Shown: one piece after another, positions 14,167 through 22,399 of the stretch
Numbering within the stretch: position 1 is the first letter of the stretch
Layout of the letters: each line of letters opens with the position of its first letter
DNA from: Mageeibacillus sp. UBA1193
Lineage (GTDB): Bacteria; Bacillota; Clostridia; Saccharofermentanales; Saccharofermentanaceae
Direction: 5' to 3'
NCBI GenBank assembly: GCA_002310155.1
Contig: DBYF01000009.1
Location: 1-23,615, forward strand
DNA: 23,615 nucleotides
Program-made: the position numbers and the translations under genes
Notes under the pieces: model-generated
The model's database searches: none
What the model was told of the DNA's origin: nothing
The model's input: the letters and a program-made list of their open reading frames with translations, nothing else

Positions 14167-14201
14167 GAAGAGGGCGGGAAGAAATTCTTCCCGCCCTCTT
14201 C
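14167..14201. terminator. Convergent terminator between the ABC-2 operon and the serpin gene
   Basis: GAAGAGGGCGGGAAG (14167-14181) and CTTCCCGCCCTCTTC (14187-14201) form a perfect 15-bp GC-rich stem between the convergent stops at 14130 and 14226. T-rich sequence follows on the minus strand, so it serves the serpin gene best. Confidence 0.85.
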
Positions 14202-14225
14202 GCATATGGCAGATTTCGGATATTG

Positions 14226-15587
14226 TTAATATACATGTTCGACAGTTCCGAAGAAAATCGGAAGTCTGGTTTCCAGATCGATGATCGCATAAGCGAAAGG
14301 ACGGTCGCAGATCACTTTCCTTTTCATTACCACATCGTTGTGCTCCATGATCACACCTGTGGAAGCTGCCGCCTTAGTGCCCTCGGCATTTACTTCGATC
14401 TTTGTCTTATGGATCACGTCACTGATGAAAAGAGGTGTAAGGTTACTCATATTCCCGAAGTCAGCTCTGGTAGCATCGAAGGCAAGCGGCATGCCCATAT
14501 CTTTCAGGATATCTCTGAGGGATGTGGAGTACTCACTCGTAAACTGCGGGAACGCGTATTCAACATCATCCGAACAGCCGCCGCTTACGAAATCCCAGTA
14601 ATCTTCCGCCGTCATATCAGCGATGAATTCATTGATGTCGACGTTCGAGTAATCCGGTTTAGTCTCCTCTTTCTTCGAAGAGCCGGAAGAGCCGAGAAGC
14701 AGTTCGAGATCATCAAAATCACTCTCAGGTGCACCCGGAAGCATTACTACGAAAGCATACTTTCCACCTTCGTACATCTTGTAGAAACCGGTGGCCTTAT
14801 CGTTAGACAGATAGGTGACATCATTCTCGCCGCAGAGGAATGTACAGAATTCATCGGTCCCATCACCCCTCCGGAATTTCATTGATTTCGTATCTTTGAC
14901 TTCGAATTTCTTTTTCCATTTCGCGTCAAAAGCGAGTGCGTTAGCAAGCACCATCTTGTCTTCTGAATGCAGTTCATCGAGCAGCTTATTGATCATTCCG
15001 TTCGTGTTTTCGTGTACCCAGGAGTTGATCTCCTTGACTCCGGTGGAATTGAAGGGGACTGCGCCGACCTGCGCGTCGAAATTCTTCTCGACGTACTTCA
15101 GGAAGTTTTTGTAAACGGCGCCCTTCGAATCTTCATTGATCCAGACGGAGTTAGCGGCTTTCAGCTGGTCGCTCTCTATCTGAGCCAGACGGTCAACGGC
15201 GAACAGAAAAGCATCTTCCTTATTCGCACCCGGCACGAGGGTTTCAAGCATCTGGTCGAGAGTATCACCATCCGCACCGGCCGCGGTCATTTCAAGCGCG
15301 AAAAGCACTGAGTCAGGGGAGACCATGAAGTTTTCTTTTCCAGAGTTTTCCGCACACCGGTTGATCATTCCGATCGCGAACTCGGAGTATGCTCTCTTGA
15401 GTTCTTCGTCACTTGATTTGTTTTTGTAACTCTTGGAGGAAGCCAGTTCATATATGGCCGTATTACTATTGTCCTGCTTGATCGTTTCGATATTCGATTT
15501 CGATTTTGTTCCCTTCGAACAGCCGGTCGCAGTAGCAAGAAGCAGGGAAGCGGTAAGCGTCGTGGCGATCAGTTTCTTCACTTTCAT
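14226..15587 (-). CDS. Lipoprotein serpin (serine/cysteine protease inhibitor)
   Basis: Encodes 453 residues. A lipoprotein signal (MKVKKLIATTLTASLLLA, then TATGC) anchors the protein outside the membrane. The serpin fold follows: SVLFALEMTAAGADGDTL, AANSVWINED, LANALAFDAKWKKKF, and the C-terminal DRPFAYAIIDLETRLPIFFGTV. The reactive-loop hinge EGTKAAASTG (402-411) has the small residues expected of an inhibitory serpin; counting from G403 as P15 puts P1 near N417, in a loop about two residues longer than antitrypsin. A Ser/Lys/Glu-rich insert lies near 295-315. AAGGGGTG precedes the ATG. The target protease is unknown. Confidence 0.93.
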   Translation of the reverse strand: MKVKKLIATTLTASLLLATATGCSKGTKSKSNIETIKQDNSNTAIYELASSKSYKNKSSDEELKRAYSEFAIGMINRCAENSGKENFMVSPDSVLFALEMTAAGADGDTLDQMLETLVPGANKEDAFLFAVDRLAQIESDQLKAANSVWINEDSKGAVYKNFLKYVEKNFDAQVGAVPFNSTGVKEINSWVHENTNGMINKLLDELHSEDKMVLANALAFDAKWKKKFEVKDTKSMKFRRGDGTDEFCTFLCGENDVTYLSNDKATGFYKMYEGGKYAFVVMLPGAPESDFDDLELLLGSSGSSKKEETKPDYSNVDINEFIADMTAEDYWDFVSGGCSDDVEYAFPQFTSEYSTSLRDILKDMGMPLAFDATRADFGNMSNLTPLFISDVIHKTKIEVNAEGTKAAASTGVIMEHNDVVMKRKVICDRPFAYAIIDLETRLPIFFGTVEHVY

Positions 15588-15742
15588 AGTTTCACCCCTT
15601 AAGTCTCATTTACTAATTAGACGACGAGGATAAGGATTTTGTTGCGCATTATGCTATATGATGAAGTAAAATATTAATGGCGGCGGACGAGTGCTTTTGA
15701 AGCGGGATCTGACGCCGAGTCTGGACCGGTGGGGAGAATCTT

Positions 15743-16879
15743 TTGGAACGGTTGAAGAATCATTATTTTGTGCTGGTGCGCATCTTTCTGATGATCACCT
15801 TCGGCGCATATGGTTTTGTCGAGAGACAGGACGATGCGCAGGTAGCTGCGTGGGTGCTTCTTCTGGTCGCGATGTATCTTGCTTCCATGTGTTGCTTCGA
15901 GCTGGTTCCCAGGAAATATAAGTTCATTTTCCTGGCTTGTTCCGCCGGCATATTTACAGCTCTGATGGTTCTTGGTGAGACCGGGTTTATGCTCCTGGGA
16001 TTCATCATTGTATACGATTTCCTGTCACTCTTTGAATCTCTTGACGCGAGGATCTATCTGATTCCGATCGCGGGTTTTGTAATTCCGGGTCCGATCAGTA
16101 TCGTGACGCGGCTGATCGCGGTATCTCTTACGGCGATCGTTTATCTCCAGCACAACTACGTCATCCGCTCGTACAGGAAACAGATGCTCGAAGATACCAT
16201 CAACGAACAGAACCTCAAACGCGATATGCAGCAGAAAGAATACGCGGCGAAGATGGAGCAGAGAAGAAGCATGATCATGGCGGAGAACCAGATCCTCGAA
16301 CATCGCGCGTCGCTGTCGCAGACGCTTCACGATAAACTCGGGCACAACATCAATGGATCCGTGTACCAGCTTGAGGCGGCCAAGGTCCTGATGGAGAAGG
16401 ATCCGGAGAAATCCGAGGCCATGATCCAGGCGGTCATCGACCAGCTCCGCGGCGGTATGGACGAGATCCGCGGGATCCTGAGGAAAGAGCGTCCGGAGAA
16501 GAGACAGCTTACGATGCTCCAGCTCTATAAGCTCTGTGAGGACTGCAATTCCAAGGGAGTTCAGACCGAACTGACGACCGAGGGAGAGACCTCGAATATC
16601 CCGGATAAGATATGGGAAGTCATTCTGGATAATGCTTTTGAAGCGGTATCCAATTCCATGAAATACAGTAAGTGCAGCCGTATCGATATCCAGCTCGTTG
16701 TCATGGCGCAGCGGGTCCGTGTCAGTATCGCGGATGACGGTATCGGATGTACGGAGATCAAGGACGGCATGGGCATCTCGGGCATGCGTCAGAGAGTCAG
16801 GGAATGTAACGGCACGATCTCGTTTGAGAGTGTTGCCGGATTTAAAGTGACGATGCTGCTGCCACTGAAGGAGGAGTGA
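15743..16879 (+). CDS. NarL-type sensor histidine kinase (HisKA_3)
   Basis: Encodes 378 residues from a TTG start supported by GGGGAG at 15731-15736. The first ATG in frame is at residue 17, inside the first helix. About five or six membrane segments fill residues 8-150 with little outside the membrane, followed by a coiled linker and the HisKA_3 dimerisation domain with H196 (LSQTLHDKLGH). The ATPase domain shows the N box LDNAFEAVSNSMKYS and the glycine motifs DDGIGC and GMGISGMRQR. This is the DesK/LnrJ/LiaS class of kinase, often sensing membrane state or membrane-active compounds. Its stop overlaps the ribosome binding site of the regulator gene. Confidence 0.92.
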   Translation: MERLKNHYFVLVRIFLMITFGAYGFVERQDDAQVAAWVLLLVAMYLASMCCFELVPRKYKFIFLACSAGIFTALMVLGETGFMLLGFIIVYDFLSLFESLDARIYLIPIAGFVIPGPISIVTRLIAVSLTAIVYLQHNYVIRSYRKQMLEDTINEQNLKRDMQQKEYAAKMEQRRSMIMAENQILEHRASLSQTLHDKLGHNINGSVYQLEAAKVLMEKDPEKSEAMIQAVIDQLRGGMDEIRGILRKERPEKRQLTMLQLYKLCEDCNSKGVQTELTTEGETSNIPDKIWEVILDNAFEAVSNSMKYSKCSRIDIQLVVMAQRVRVSIADDGIGCTEIKDGMGISGMRQRVRECNGTISFESVAGFKVTMLLPLKEE

Positions 16880-16881
16880 AG

Positions 16882-17517
16882 ATGGAGAAGATAAAGGTCA
16901 TCATCGCGGATGACAGTGATTTTGTAAGAGACGGCATGAAGATCATCCTCGATGTGGATGACGACTTCGAGGTTCTGGGATGCGCGAGCAACGGCCGGGA
17001 AGCGATCGAGATCGCCGAGAAGAATAAACCGGACGTATTCCTCATGGACATCCAGATGCCCGTGATGGACGGTATCGAAGCGACTGCCGAGATTGTCGAG
17101 AAAGATCTCGGAAAGGTCCTGATCCTTACGACTTTCGATGATGATGATCTCGTCCGGAAAGCACTCGGAAACGGCGCGAAGGGCTACCTCATCAAGAACC
17201 ATACACCGGATCATCTCAAACAGATGATCAAGTCCGTCTATAACGGTACAGGAGTTATGGAAGAAAACATCCTCGAGTCGATCAGCAAGTCGGCGAATAC
17301 TTCGCCGGCAGGGAAGGGCTTTGACGAAAGCGGCTACACTGAGCGCGAACTCGAGATCGTGCGTGCCGTTGCTGACGGGTTGTCGAATAAAGAGATCGCG
17401 AGCAAACTCTTCATCTCTGAGGGTACAGTAAAGAACTACATCACATCGATCCTCGCCAAGGAAGGCCTGTCCCACAGAACAGCGCTTGCGGTATACTACA
17501 TTACAGGCAAGAAGTGA
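16882..17517 (+). CDS. NarL/LuxR-family response regulator
   Basis: Encodes 211 residues from the ATG at 16882, just after AAGGAGGAG (16868-16876). An alternative GTG at 16876 overlaps that site. The receiver has D10-D11, phospho-acceptor D56 (FLMDIQMP) and the switch residues T-T-F-D-D-D with a following GAKGYLIKN. The C-terminal LuxR helix-turn-helix shows TERELEIVRAVADGLSNKEI and SEGTVKNYITSIL. It partners the kinase at 15743. The ABC-2 exporter at 11039-14130 is a likely target, by analogy with LnrK and its exporter. The serpin gene is another possible target. Confidence 0.95.
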   Translation: MEKIKVIIADDSDFVRDGMKIILDVDDDFEVLGCASNGREAIEIAEKNKPDVFLMDIQMPVMDGIEATAEIVEKDLGKVLILTTFDDDDLVRKALGNGAKGYLIKNHTPDHLKQMIKSVYNGTGVMEENILESISKSANTSPAGKGFDESGYTERELEIVRAVADGLSNKEIASKLFISEGTVKNYITSILAKEGLSHRTALAVYYITGKK

Positions 17518-17541
17518 TATTTGATTGAAGGTGAGATAAAT

Positions 17542-18156
17542 ATGGGTATTGAAGATTTTCTTAGTTCCGGTAATCCGAGACTGGACCAGCAGCTGAAGTT
17601 TACGGCCGAGATCGATAAGATGACAGAGGTGTACCGCCGCACGATGCTGATCAGCGGTGTCCGTCATGAGAATGATGCGGAGCACTCCTGGCATATCGCA
17701 GTTATGGCGCTTCTTTTCAAGGAGTACTGTGTCGAGGAGCCGAATGTCGAGCGTGCGATCAAGATGCTGGTCGTTCATGATCTCATCGAGATCTACGCGG
17801 GCGATACCTTCGCATATGACGTAAAAGGAAACGAGAGCAAAGCCGAGCGTGAAGCGGCCGCTGCCGATAAGCTCTACTCCCAGCTTCCGCCGGAGCAGGG
17901 CGCCGAGCTTCGCGCGCTCTGGGAAGAATTTGACGCGATGGAGACAGTGGACTCCAAGTATGCGGCATGTCTTGACCGTACCCAGCCTCTTCTGCACAAT
18001 ACACTGACCGAAGGTCATACCTGGCGCGACGGCGGCGCGGTAAGATCGCAGGTTGAAGCCCGTGCGCAGATCATCAAGGAGTTCATGCCGGAAGTATACG
18101 CGTGGATCATGAAGAATCTCGACCGTGGTGTCGAGAAGGGCTGGCTGAAAGAGTAA
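17542..18156 (+). CDS. HD-domain phosphohydrolase, YfbR/HDDC2-like
   Basis: Encodes 204 residues from the ATG at 17542, which has AAGGTGAG at 17528-17535; an upstream TTG at 17521 precedes that site and is rejected. Metal ligands are visible in RHENDAEHSWHIAVMA and VVHDLIEIYAGDTFAYD (HD motif), with a later CLDRTQP. The layout is that of the HD_3 family including E. coli YfbR, a 5'-deoxynucleotidase. The exact substrate is unknown. It follows the response regulator by 24 bases and may share its transcript, probably as a housekeeping passenger. Its stop is one base from the convergent stop of the next gene. Confidence 0.85.
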   Translation: MGIEDFLSSGNPRLDQQLKFTAEIDKMTEVYRRTMLISGVRHENDAEHSWHIAVMALLFKEYCVEEPNVERAIKMLVVHDLIEIYAGDTFAYDVKGNESKAEREAAAADKLYSQLPPEQGAELRALWEEFDAMETVDSKYAACLDRTQPLLHNTLTEGHTWRDGGAVRSQVEARAQIIKEFMPEVYAWIMKNLDRGVEKGWLKE

Positions 18157-18157
18157 A

Positions 18158-18709
18158 TCACTTATCTTCAGACAGAAGACGCAGGATCTCCATGTATGTT
18201 TCAGCGGTGGCTTCTTCCCAGCGCTTGCAGGTCCTCTCCGCGACTTCTTCGGATGGTGCTGCCATGCGGAGCGCGAATGTAGTCGAACCGCGCTCGATCA
18301 GACGGAGATCGACATACCATGTACCCTCATCATTCGGGGCATACTCGGCATATACGCTCTGCGACTCGTTGGTATCATGCTGCCAGTTGCGGGATGCGGA
18401 AGTCAGATATGCGCGGATCGCCGGAGGAACTGAAGGGAGAAGTCTGTCGAGGATCTCCTTTCCGGCAGGAGTGAGATAGCAGGAGAGAACCGGCTTTCCG
18501 GCCGCGTCCTTGCGAAGTTCGCCTTTTCGGACCATCTCAGTCATAAGCTTCTTGGAAAGAAGCTCGGATTTCGCCTGGCTGTACGAGAAAAAGTCCATAT
18601 ACAGAGATTCCAGAGCACAGTCCATCAGCTGGGAAGACGAGATATCGTCCACCTTGGAAAGGATGTAAAGGATGATGATCTTGGAATTTGTTGAATCAGT
18701 TTTCTCCAT
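18158..18709 (-). CDS. DUF4364 family protein
   Basis: Encodes 183 residues. The start MEKTDSTNSKIIILYIL has GGAGAG upstream and lies 34 bases after a perfect TATAAT; a longer in-frame ATG at 18772 would start above that -10 and is rejected. The N-terminal half (KIIILYILSKVDDISSSQL, FFSYSQAKSELLSKKLMTE, YLTPAGKEIL) looks like a winged helix, and the C-terminal half is a separate alpha/beta part. This matches DUF4364, common in Clostridia and thought to be DNA-binding though uncharacterised. No operon partner is seen. Confidence 0.82.
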   Translation of the reverse strand: MEKTDSTNSKIIILYILSKVDDISSSQLMDCALESLYMDFFSYSQAKSELLSKKLMTEMVRKGELRKDAAGKPVLSCYLTPAGKEILDRLLPSVPPAIRAYLTSASRNWQHDTNESQSVYAEYAPNDEGTWYVDLRLIERGSTTFALRMAAPSEEVAERTCKRWEEATAETYMEILRLLSEDK

Positions 18710-18742
18710 GCAAAACTCTCCGCGTGTAAAATCGTGTTTCCC

Positions 18743-18748
18743 ATTATA
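18743..18748 (-). promoter_or_regulatory. -10 element of the DUF4364 gene
   Basis: Read on the minus strand this is a perfect TATAAT. The -35 position is poor. It gives a leader of about 27 bases and fixes the ATG at 18709. Confidence 0.55.
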
Positions 18749-18905
18749 AGTCATAACGGAGAAAGATGCCATTTGGATTTGAAGATGACTCTTCGAAAAG
18801 CACTTTTAACTTAACCGATTTCGATTTCATTTTTTCTTGACAAAAGTCAGAAAGCGTTCGTTTTCTGATGATTTATAGCGCGAAAAAGATGCTTTTCACG
18901 GAATT

Positions 18906-18960
18906 TTGACAATTCAAACGCGGATTTAATGCTATACTATACGCGGTGTTGAGGACACCG
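18906..18960 (+). promoter_or_regulatory. pgi promoter and 5' stem-loop
   Basis: TGCTATACT (18930-18938) is an extended -10. A perfect TTGACA lies at 18906-18911, but the 21-base gap is longer than normal. Transcription would begin near 18945, so CGGTGT (18944-18949) and ACACCG (18955-18960) would form a hairpin at the very 5' end of the mRNA, a place where such stems protect against decay. Confidence 0.55.
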
Positions 18961-18994
18961 AATCTGACATAAATGAGAATGAGGAGAAACTTTT

Positions 18995-20341
18995 ATGATT
19001 AGTCTTGATACTTCCAACATTATGCCTTTTATTTCCGAAGGCGAGATGGAGAAGATGCTGCCTCAGGTTGAAGTAGCTCACAACATGCTCCACAAGAAGA
19101 CAGGTCCCGGCAGTGACTTCCTGGGCTGGGTCGAACTCCCGAGCAAGTACGATAAGAATGAATTCATCCGCATTAGAAAAGCAGCGGCCAAGATCAGAAA
19201 GGATTCTGATGTTCTTCTGGTCATCGGTATCGGCGGTTCCTACCTCGGTGCGAGAGCTGCGATCGAGCTTCTTTCCCACTCCTTTGCAAACGTTGCACAG
19301 AAGAAGGTTAGAAAGGCTCCGATGGTCCTGTTCTGCGGTAACTCTATCAGCGCTACATATCTCGCTGACCTGATGGATCTTCTCGAGGGTAAGAGAGTTT
19401 CCGTCAACATCATTTCCAAGTCCGGTACAACAACAGAGCCGGCGATCGCTTTCCGCATCATCCGCGCTTACATGGAAGAGAAGTACGGTAAGGAAGAAGC
19501 AAGACAGAGAATCTACGCAACAACAGATAAGGCAAAGGGAGCTCTTAAGGGCCTCGCAACTAAAGAAGGCTACGAGACATTCGTAGTACCGGATGACGTC
19601 GGAGGACGTTTCTCCGTTCTGACAGCTGTTGGTCTTCTGCCGATCGCTGTTGCAGGTATCGACATCCGTCAGCTCATGACAGGTGCCCGTGACGCGAGCC
19701 GTGATTTCAAGAAGGTAGAGATGGAGAACGACTGCTACAAGTACGCGATCGCCAGAAACTGCCTCCTGCGCCGCGGTTACACAACAGAAGTCATGGTCAA
19801 CTACGAGCCTTCTTTCCACTTCATGACAGAGTGGTGGAAGCAGCTCTACGGTGAGTCCGAGGGTAAGGACGGAAGAGGTATCTTCCCGGCAGGTGTAGAT
19901 AACACCACAGACCTCCACTCCATGGGTCAGTACATCCAGGATGGTAAGAGAATGCTCTTCGAGACAGTTGTTGTTATCGATAAGGCACGCCGTTCCTTCA
20001 CGATCCCGAACGATCCGGAGAACCTCGACGGCCTGAACTTCCTGTCCGGTATGGATATGAACGAAGTTAACCTCAAGGCAATGCAGGGTACTGTTCTTGC
20101 TCACGTTGACGGTAAGGTTCCGAACCTCATCATCCACGTTCCGGAGCTCAACGAGTACTGGCTCGGTCAGCTGATCTACTTCTTCGAGAAGGCATGCGGT
20201 ATTTCCGGTTACCTCAATTCCGTAAATCCGTTCAACCAGCCCGGTGTTGAAGCTTACAAGAAGAACATGTTCGCTCTTCTCGGTAAGCCGGGTTATGAGG
20301 CTGAGAAAAAAGCACTGGAGAAGCGTCTGAAGAATAAGTAA
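18995..20341 (+). CDS. pgi: Glucose-6-phosphate isomerase
   Basis: Encodes 448 residues, the length of short bacterial PGI. Family motifs appear in order: GIGGSYLGARAAIELL, SKSGTTTEPAIAFR, GGRFSVLTAVGLLP, the active-site region TEWWKQLYGESEGKDGRGIF, and NPFNQPGVEAYKKNMF. It interconverts glucose-6-phosphate and fructose-6-phosphate in glycolysis and gluconeogenesis. GAGGAG precedes the ATG. Codon use is more biased toward GTT, GCT and ACA than in its neighbours, as expected for high expression. It is a single gene between its own promoter and a strong terminator. AAAAGCACT occurs near its 3' end (20308-20316). Confidence 0.97.
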   Translation: MISLDTSNIMPFISEGEMEKMLPQVEVAHNMLHKKTGPGSDFLGWVELPSKYDKNEFIRIRKAAAKIRKDSDVLLVIGIGGSYLGARAAIELLSHSFANVAQKKVRKAPMVLFCGNSISATYLADLMDLLEGKRVSVNIISKSGTTTEPAIAFRIIRAYMEEKYGKEEARQRIYATTDKAKGALKGLATKEGYETFVVPDDVGGRFSVLTAVGLLPIAVAGIDIRQLMTGARDASRDFKKVEMENDCYKYAIARNCLLRRGYTTEVMVNYEPSFHFMTEWWKQLYGESEGKDGRGIFPAGVDNTTDLHSMGQYIQDGKRMLFETVVVIDKARRSFTIPNDPENLDGLNFLSGMDMNEVNLKAMQGTVLAHVDGKVPNLIIHVPELNEYWLGQLIYFFEKACGISGYLNSVNPFNQPGVEAYKKNMFALLGKPGYEAEKKALEKRLKNK

Positions 20342-20356
20342 TTTCATGTGATCTCA

Positions 20357-20406
20357 AAAAGGCCCCGGAAGTTCTTCCTGTTGGAACTTTCGGGGCTTTC
20401 TTTTTT
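20357..20406 (+). terminator. Rho-independent terminator of pgi
   Basis: AAAGGCCCCGGAAGTTC (20358-20374) pairs with GAACTTTCGGGGCTTT (20384-20399) with one mismatch or wobble, and a T-rich run to 20406 follows. Confidence 0.92.
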
Positions 20407-20410
20407 GCTG

Positions 20411-20416
20411 TAAAAT
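20411..20416 (+). promoter_or_regulatory. Possible -10 of the radical SAM operon
   Basis: TAAAAT preceded by TG lies directly behind the pgi terminator, about 36 bases before the ATG at 20453. No good -35 is visible. The assignment is weak. Confidence 0.3.
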
Positions 20417-20452
20417 GTAGTAAACCAGCCGTAAGGAGAAACAGATAAGTAA

Positions 20453-22399
20453 ATGAAGAACTATCCTGTTCCGCTTAGTAAATCCGACCTGATGTCCGTC
20501 GAGAGCCCCGCCAGATACGTCGGTGGTGAGTTTAACGCCATCATCAAGGAAGATATGATGGAGGAGATCGAGAAGACGGGGAAGACATCCTACGTCCGAT
20601 TCGCTTTCTGCTTCCCGGATATCTATGAGATCGGCATGAGTAACCTCGCGCTGCAGATCCTATATCACGTTCTGAATGAAAGTGATTTTGTCGCGTGCGA
20701 ACGTGCTTTTTCACCATGGCTGGATATGGATAAGATCCTCCGCGAGAAGAAAATCCCGCTGTATTCGCAGGAGACGAAGACGCCTCTTTGCGACTTCGAT
20801 ATCTTAGGTTTCACGCTCGGTTACGAGATGTGCTTCACCAATGTCCTTCAGATGATGGACCTTGGCAGGATCCCGCTTCTTGCCAGGGACCGTGGCGAGG
20901 ATGATCCGGTCATCTGCTGCGGCGGCCCGGTCGCGTATAACGTTGAGCCGATGGCTGATTTCTTCGACATCGTCATGATGGGTGAAGGCGAGGAGATGAT
21001 CCTCGAGGTCAGTAAGAAGGTCCATGAATACAAGCTTTCGAAAAGCACTTCTACTCCGATCTCCCGTGCACAGCTTCTTCGAAACTGCGATGAGATCGAA
21101 GGTGTCTATGTGCCTTCGCTCTATACTGTGACCTACGATAAGAAGACCGGCGCGACAGTCGTTCCCGCCGATGATTCCGTAAAGAAGGTCATTAAGAAAC
21201 GTATCATCACAGACCTCGATACCTGCTCGTATCCGACATCTCCTGTCGTATCGAATATGCGTGTCGTTCACGACCGCTGCTACCTCGAAGTGTTCCGCGG
21301 CTGTATCCGCGGATGCCGTTTCTGCCAGGCCGGTTTCATCTACCGTCCGGTAAGAGAGAAGTCCGTCGAAGTGCTCTGCGAACAGGGACGACAGCTCGAG
21401 AAGAATACGGGCTACGATGAGATGGGTCTTCTGTCTCTCGCGACATCAGACTATACGGAGTTCCCGGCACTGGCCGAGAACCTGCTGGAGACCTTTGAAG
21501 GCCATCACACGAGCCTGAGCCTACCGTCACTGCGACTTGACTCGTTCTCCCTGGACCTCATGGAGAAAGTGCAGTCAACGAGAAAATCCGGTCTGACATT
21601 CGCGCCGGAAGCAGGTACCCAGAGACTTCGTGATGTCATCAACAAGAACATCAGAGAAGAAGATATCTTCTCCGCGCTGCGCCTCGCTTTCATGGGCGGA
21701 TGGAGCACGGTAAAACTTTACTTCATGCTCGGTCTTCCGACGGAGACAGATGAGGATGTACTGGGTATTGCGGATCTTGCAAAACGTATTGAGAAGCTCT
21801 ACTTCGATGTCGGACGTGAGACCGGCCAGAAGATGCGCCGTCCTGACATCACGGTCAGTACTTCGCTCTTTATCCCGAAGCCGTTTACACCGTTCCAGTG
21901 GGAACCGCAGAATACGAAGGAAGAACTGATGAGAAAACAGAGCCTTCTGAAGGATAACCTGCGTTCCAGAAATATCCACTACGCGTGGCATGATTTTGAT
22001 TCATCCGTCTGGGAAGTCGTTCTCGCCAGAGGCGACAGACGCCTCGCACCGGTGCTTCTCGAAGGGTATCAGACCGGTCATTTCTTCGATGCGTGGGATG
22101 ATCACTTCCGCTTTAAAGACTGGGTGGAGATCCTCGAAAAGCACGGCCTTACGATCGAGGATTTCAGCCGTGAATTCTCTGAAGAAGAGACACTTCCATG
22201 GGACCATGTCAGCGTCGGCGTAAACAAGAAGTTCCTGTTGTCCGAGCGTCATAATGCACATGCGGAGAAGACGACCCCGTCCTGCCGTGAGCACTGCTCA
22301 GGCTGCGGTGCGGCGACATTTGGCGTCGGCGAGTGCTTTGCTAAGAGAAACGCCGCTTCCGATAAGAAGGAAGGAGGTTCTGAAGATGCTGCAGAGTGA
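20453..22399 (+). CDS. Radical SAM protein, TIGR03960 family
   Basis: Encodes 648 residues. An N-terminal B12-binding-like region (about 40-200, FCFPDIYEIGMSNLALQILY, CCGGPVAYNVEPMADFFDIV) is followed by the radical SAM domain with the cluster cysteines in FRGCIRGCRFCQAGF. A cysteine-rich tail (CREHCSGCG) is typical of the family. The function is not established; fusion or adjacency with a DUF2344 protein suggests RNA or ribosome-related chemistry. AAGGAG at 20433-20438 is 14 bases from the ATG, longer than usual, and an in-frame stop sits just before the ATG. It overlaps the next gene by 14 bases. AAAAGCAC motifs lie at 21041 and 22137 and GTGCTTTT at 20703. Confidence 0.9.
   Translation: MKNYPVPLSKSDLMSVESPARYVGGEFNAIIKEDMMEEIEKTGKTSYVRFAFCFPDIYEIGMSNLALQILYHVLNESDFVACERAFSPWLDMDKILREKKIPLYSQETKTPLCDFDILGFTLGYEMCFTNVLQMMDLGRIPLLARDRGEDDPVICCGGPVAYNVEPMADFFDIVMMGEGEEMILEVSKKVHEYKLSKSTSTPISRAQLLRNCDEIEGVYVPSLYTVTYDKKTGATVVPADDSVKKVIKKRIITDLDTCSYPTSPVVSNMRVVHDRCYLEVFRGCIRGCRFCQAGFIYRPVREKSVEVLCEQGRQLEKNTGYDEMGLLSLATSDYTEFPALAENLLETFEGHHTSLSLPSLRLDSFSLDLMEKVQSTRKSGLTFAPEAGTQRLRDVINKNIREEDIFSALRLAFMGGWSTVKLYFMLGLPTETDEDVLGIADLAKRIEKLYFDVGRETGQKMRRPDITVSTSLFIPKPFTPFQWEPQNTKEELMRKQSLLKDNLRSRNIHYAWHDFDSSVWEVVLARGDRRLAPVLLEGYQTGHFFDAWDDHFRFKDWVEILEKHGLTIEDFSREFSEEETLPWDHVSVGVNKKFLLSERHNAHAEKTTPSCREHCSGCGAATFGVGECFAKRNAASDKKEGGSEDAAE

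Noticed and set aside
15639..15690. Promoters in the serpin/kinase divergent gap
   Set aside because: Several AT-rich -10-like words exist on both strands, but none pairs with a good -35 at normal spacing, so no specific promoter is called.
16789..18018. 409-codon open frame antisense to the NarL regulator and HD hydrolase
   Set aside because: It covers the complements of two well-identified genes and shows no family features.
18837..18842. TTGACA as a pgi -35
   Set aside because: No -10 follows at 16-18 bases; the extended -10 at 18930-18938 is a better promoter.
18847..18868. TCAGAAA/TTTCTGA hairpin upstream of pgi
   Set aside because: It is short, AT-rich, lacks a T run in either useful direction and lies upstream of both divergent genes; it may be chance.
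18932..20347. 471-codon open frame antisense to pgi
   Set aside because: It is a shadow of biased codon use in pgi, has no ribosome binding site or recognisable domain, and pgi is certain.
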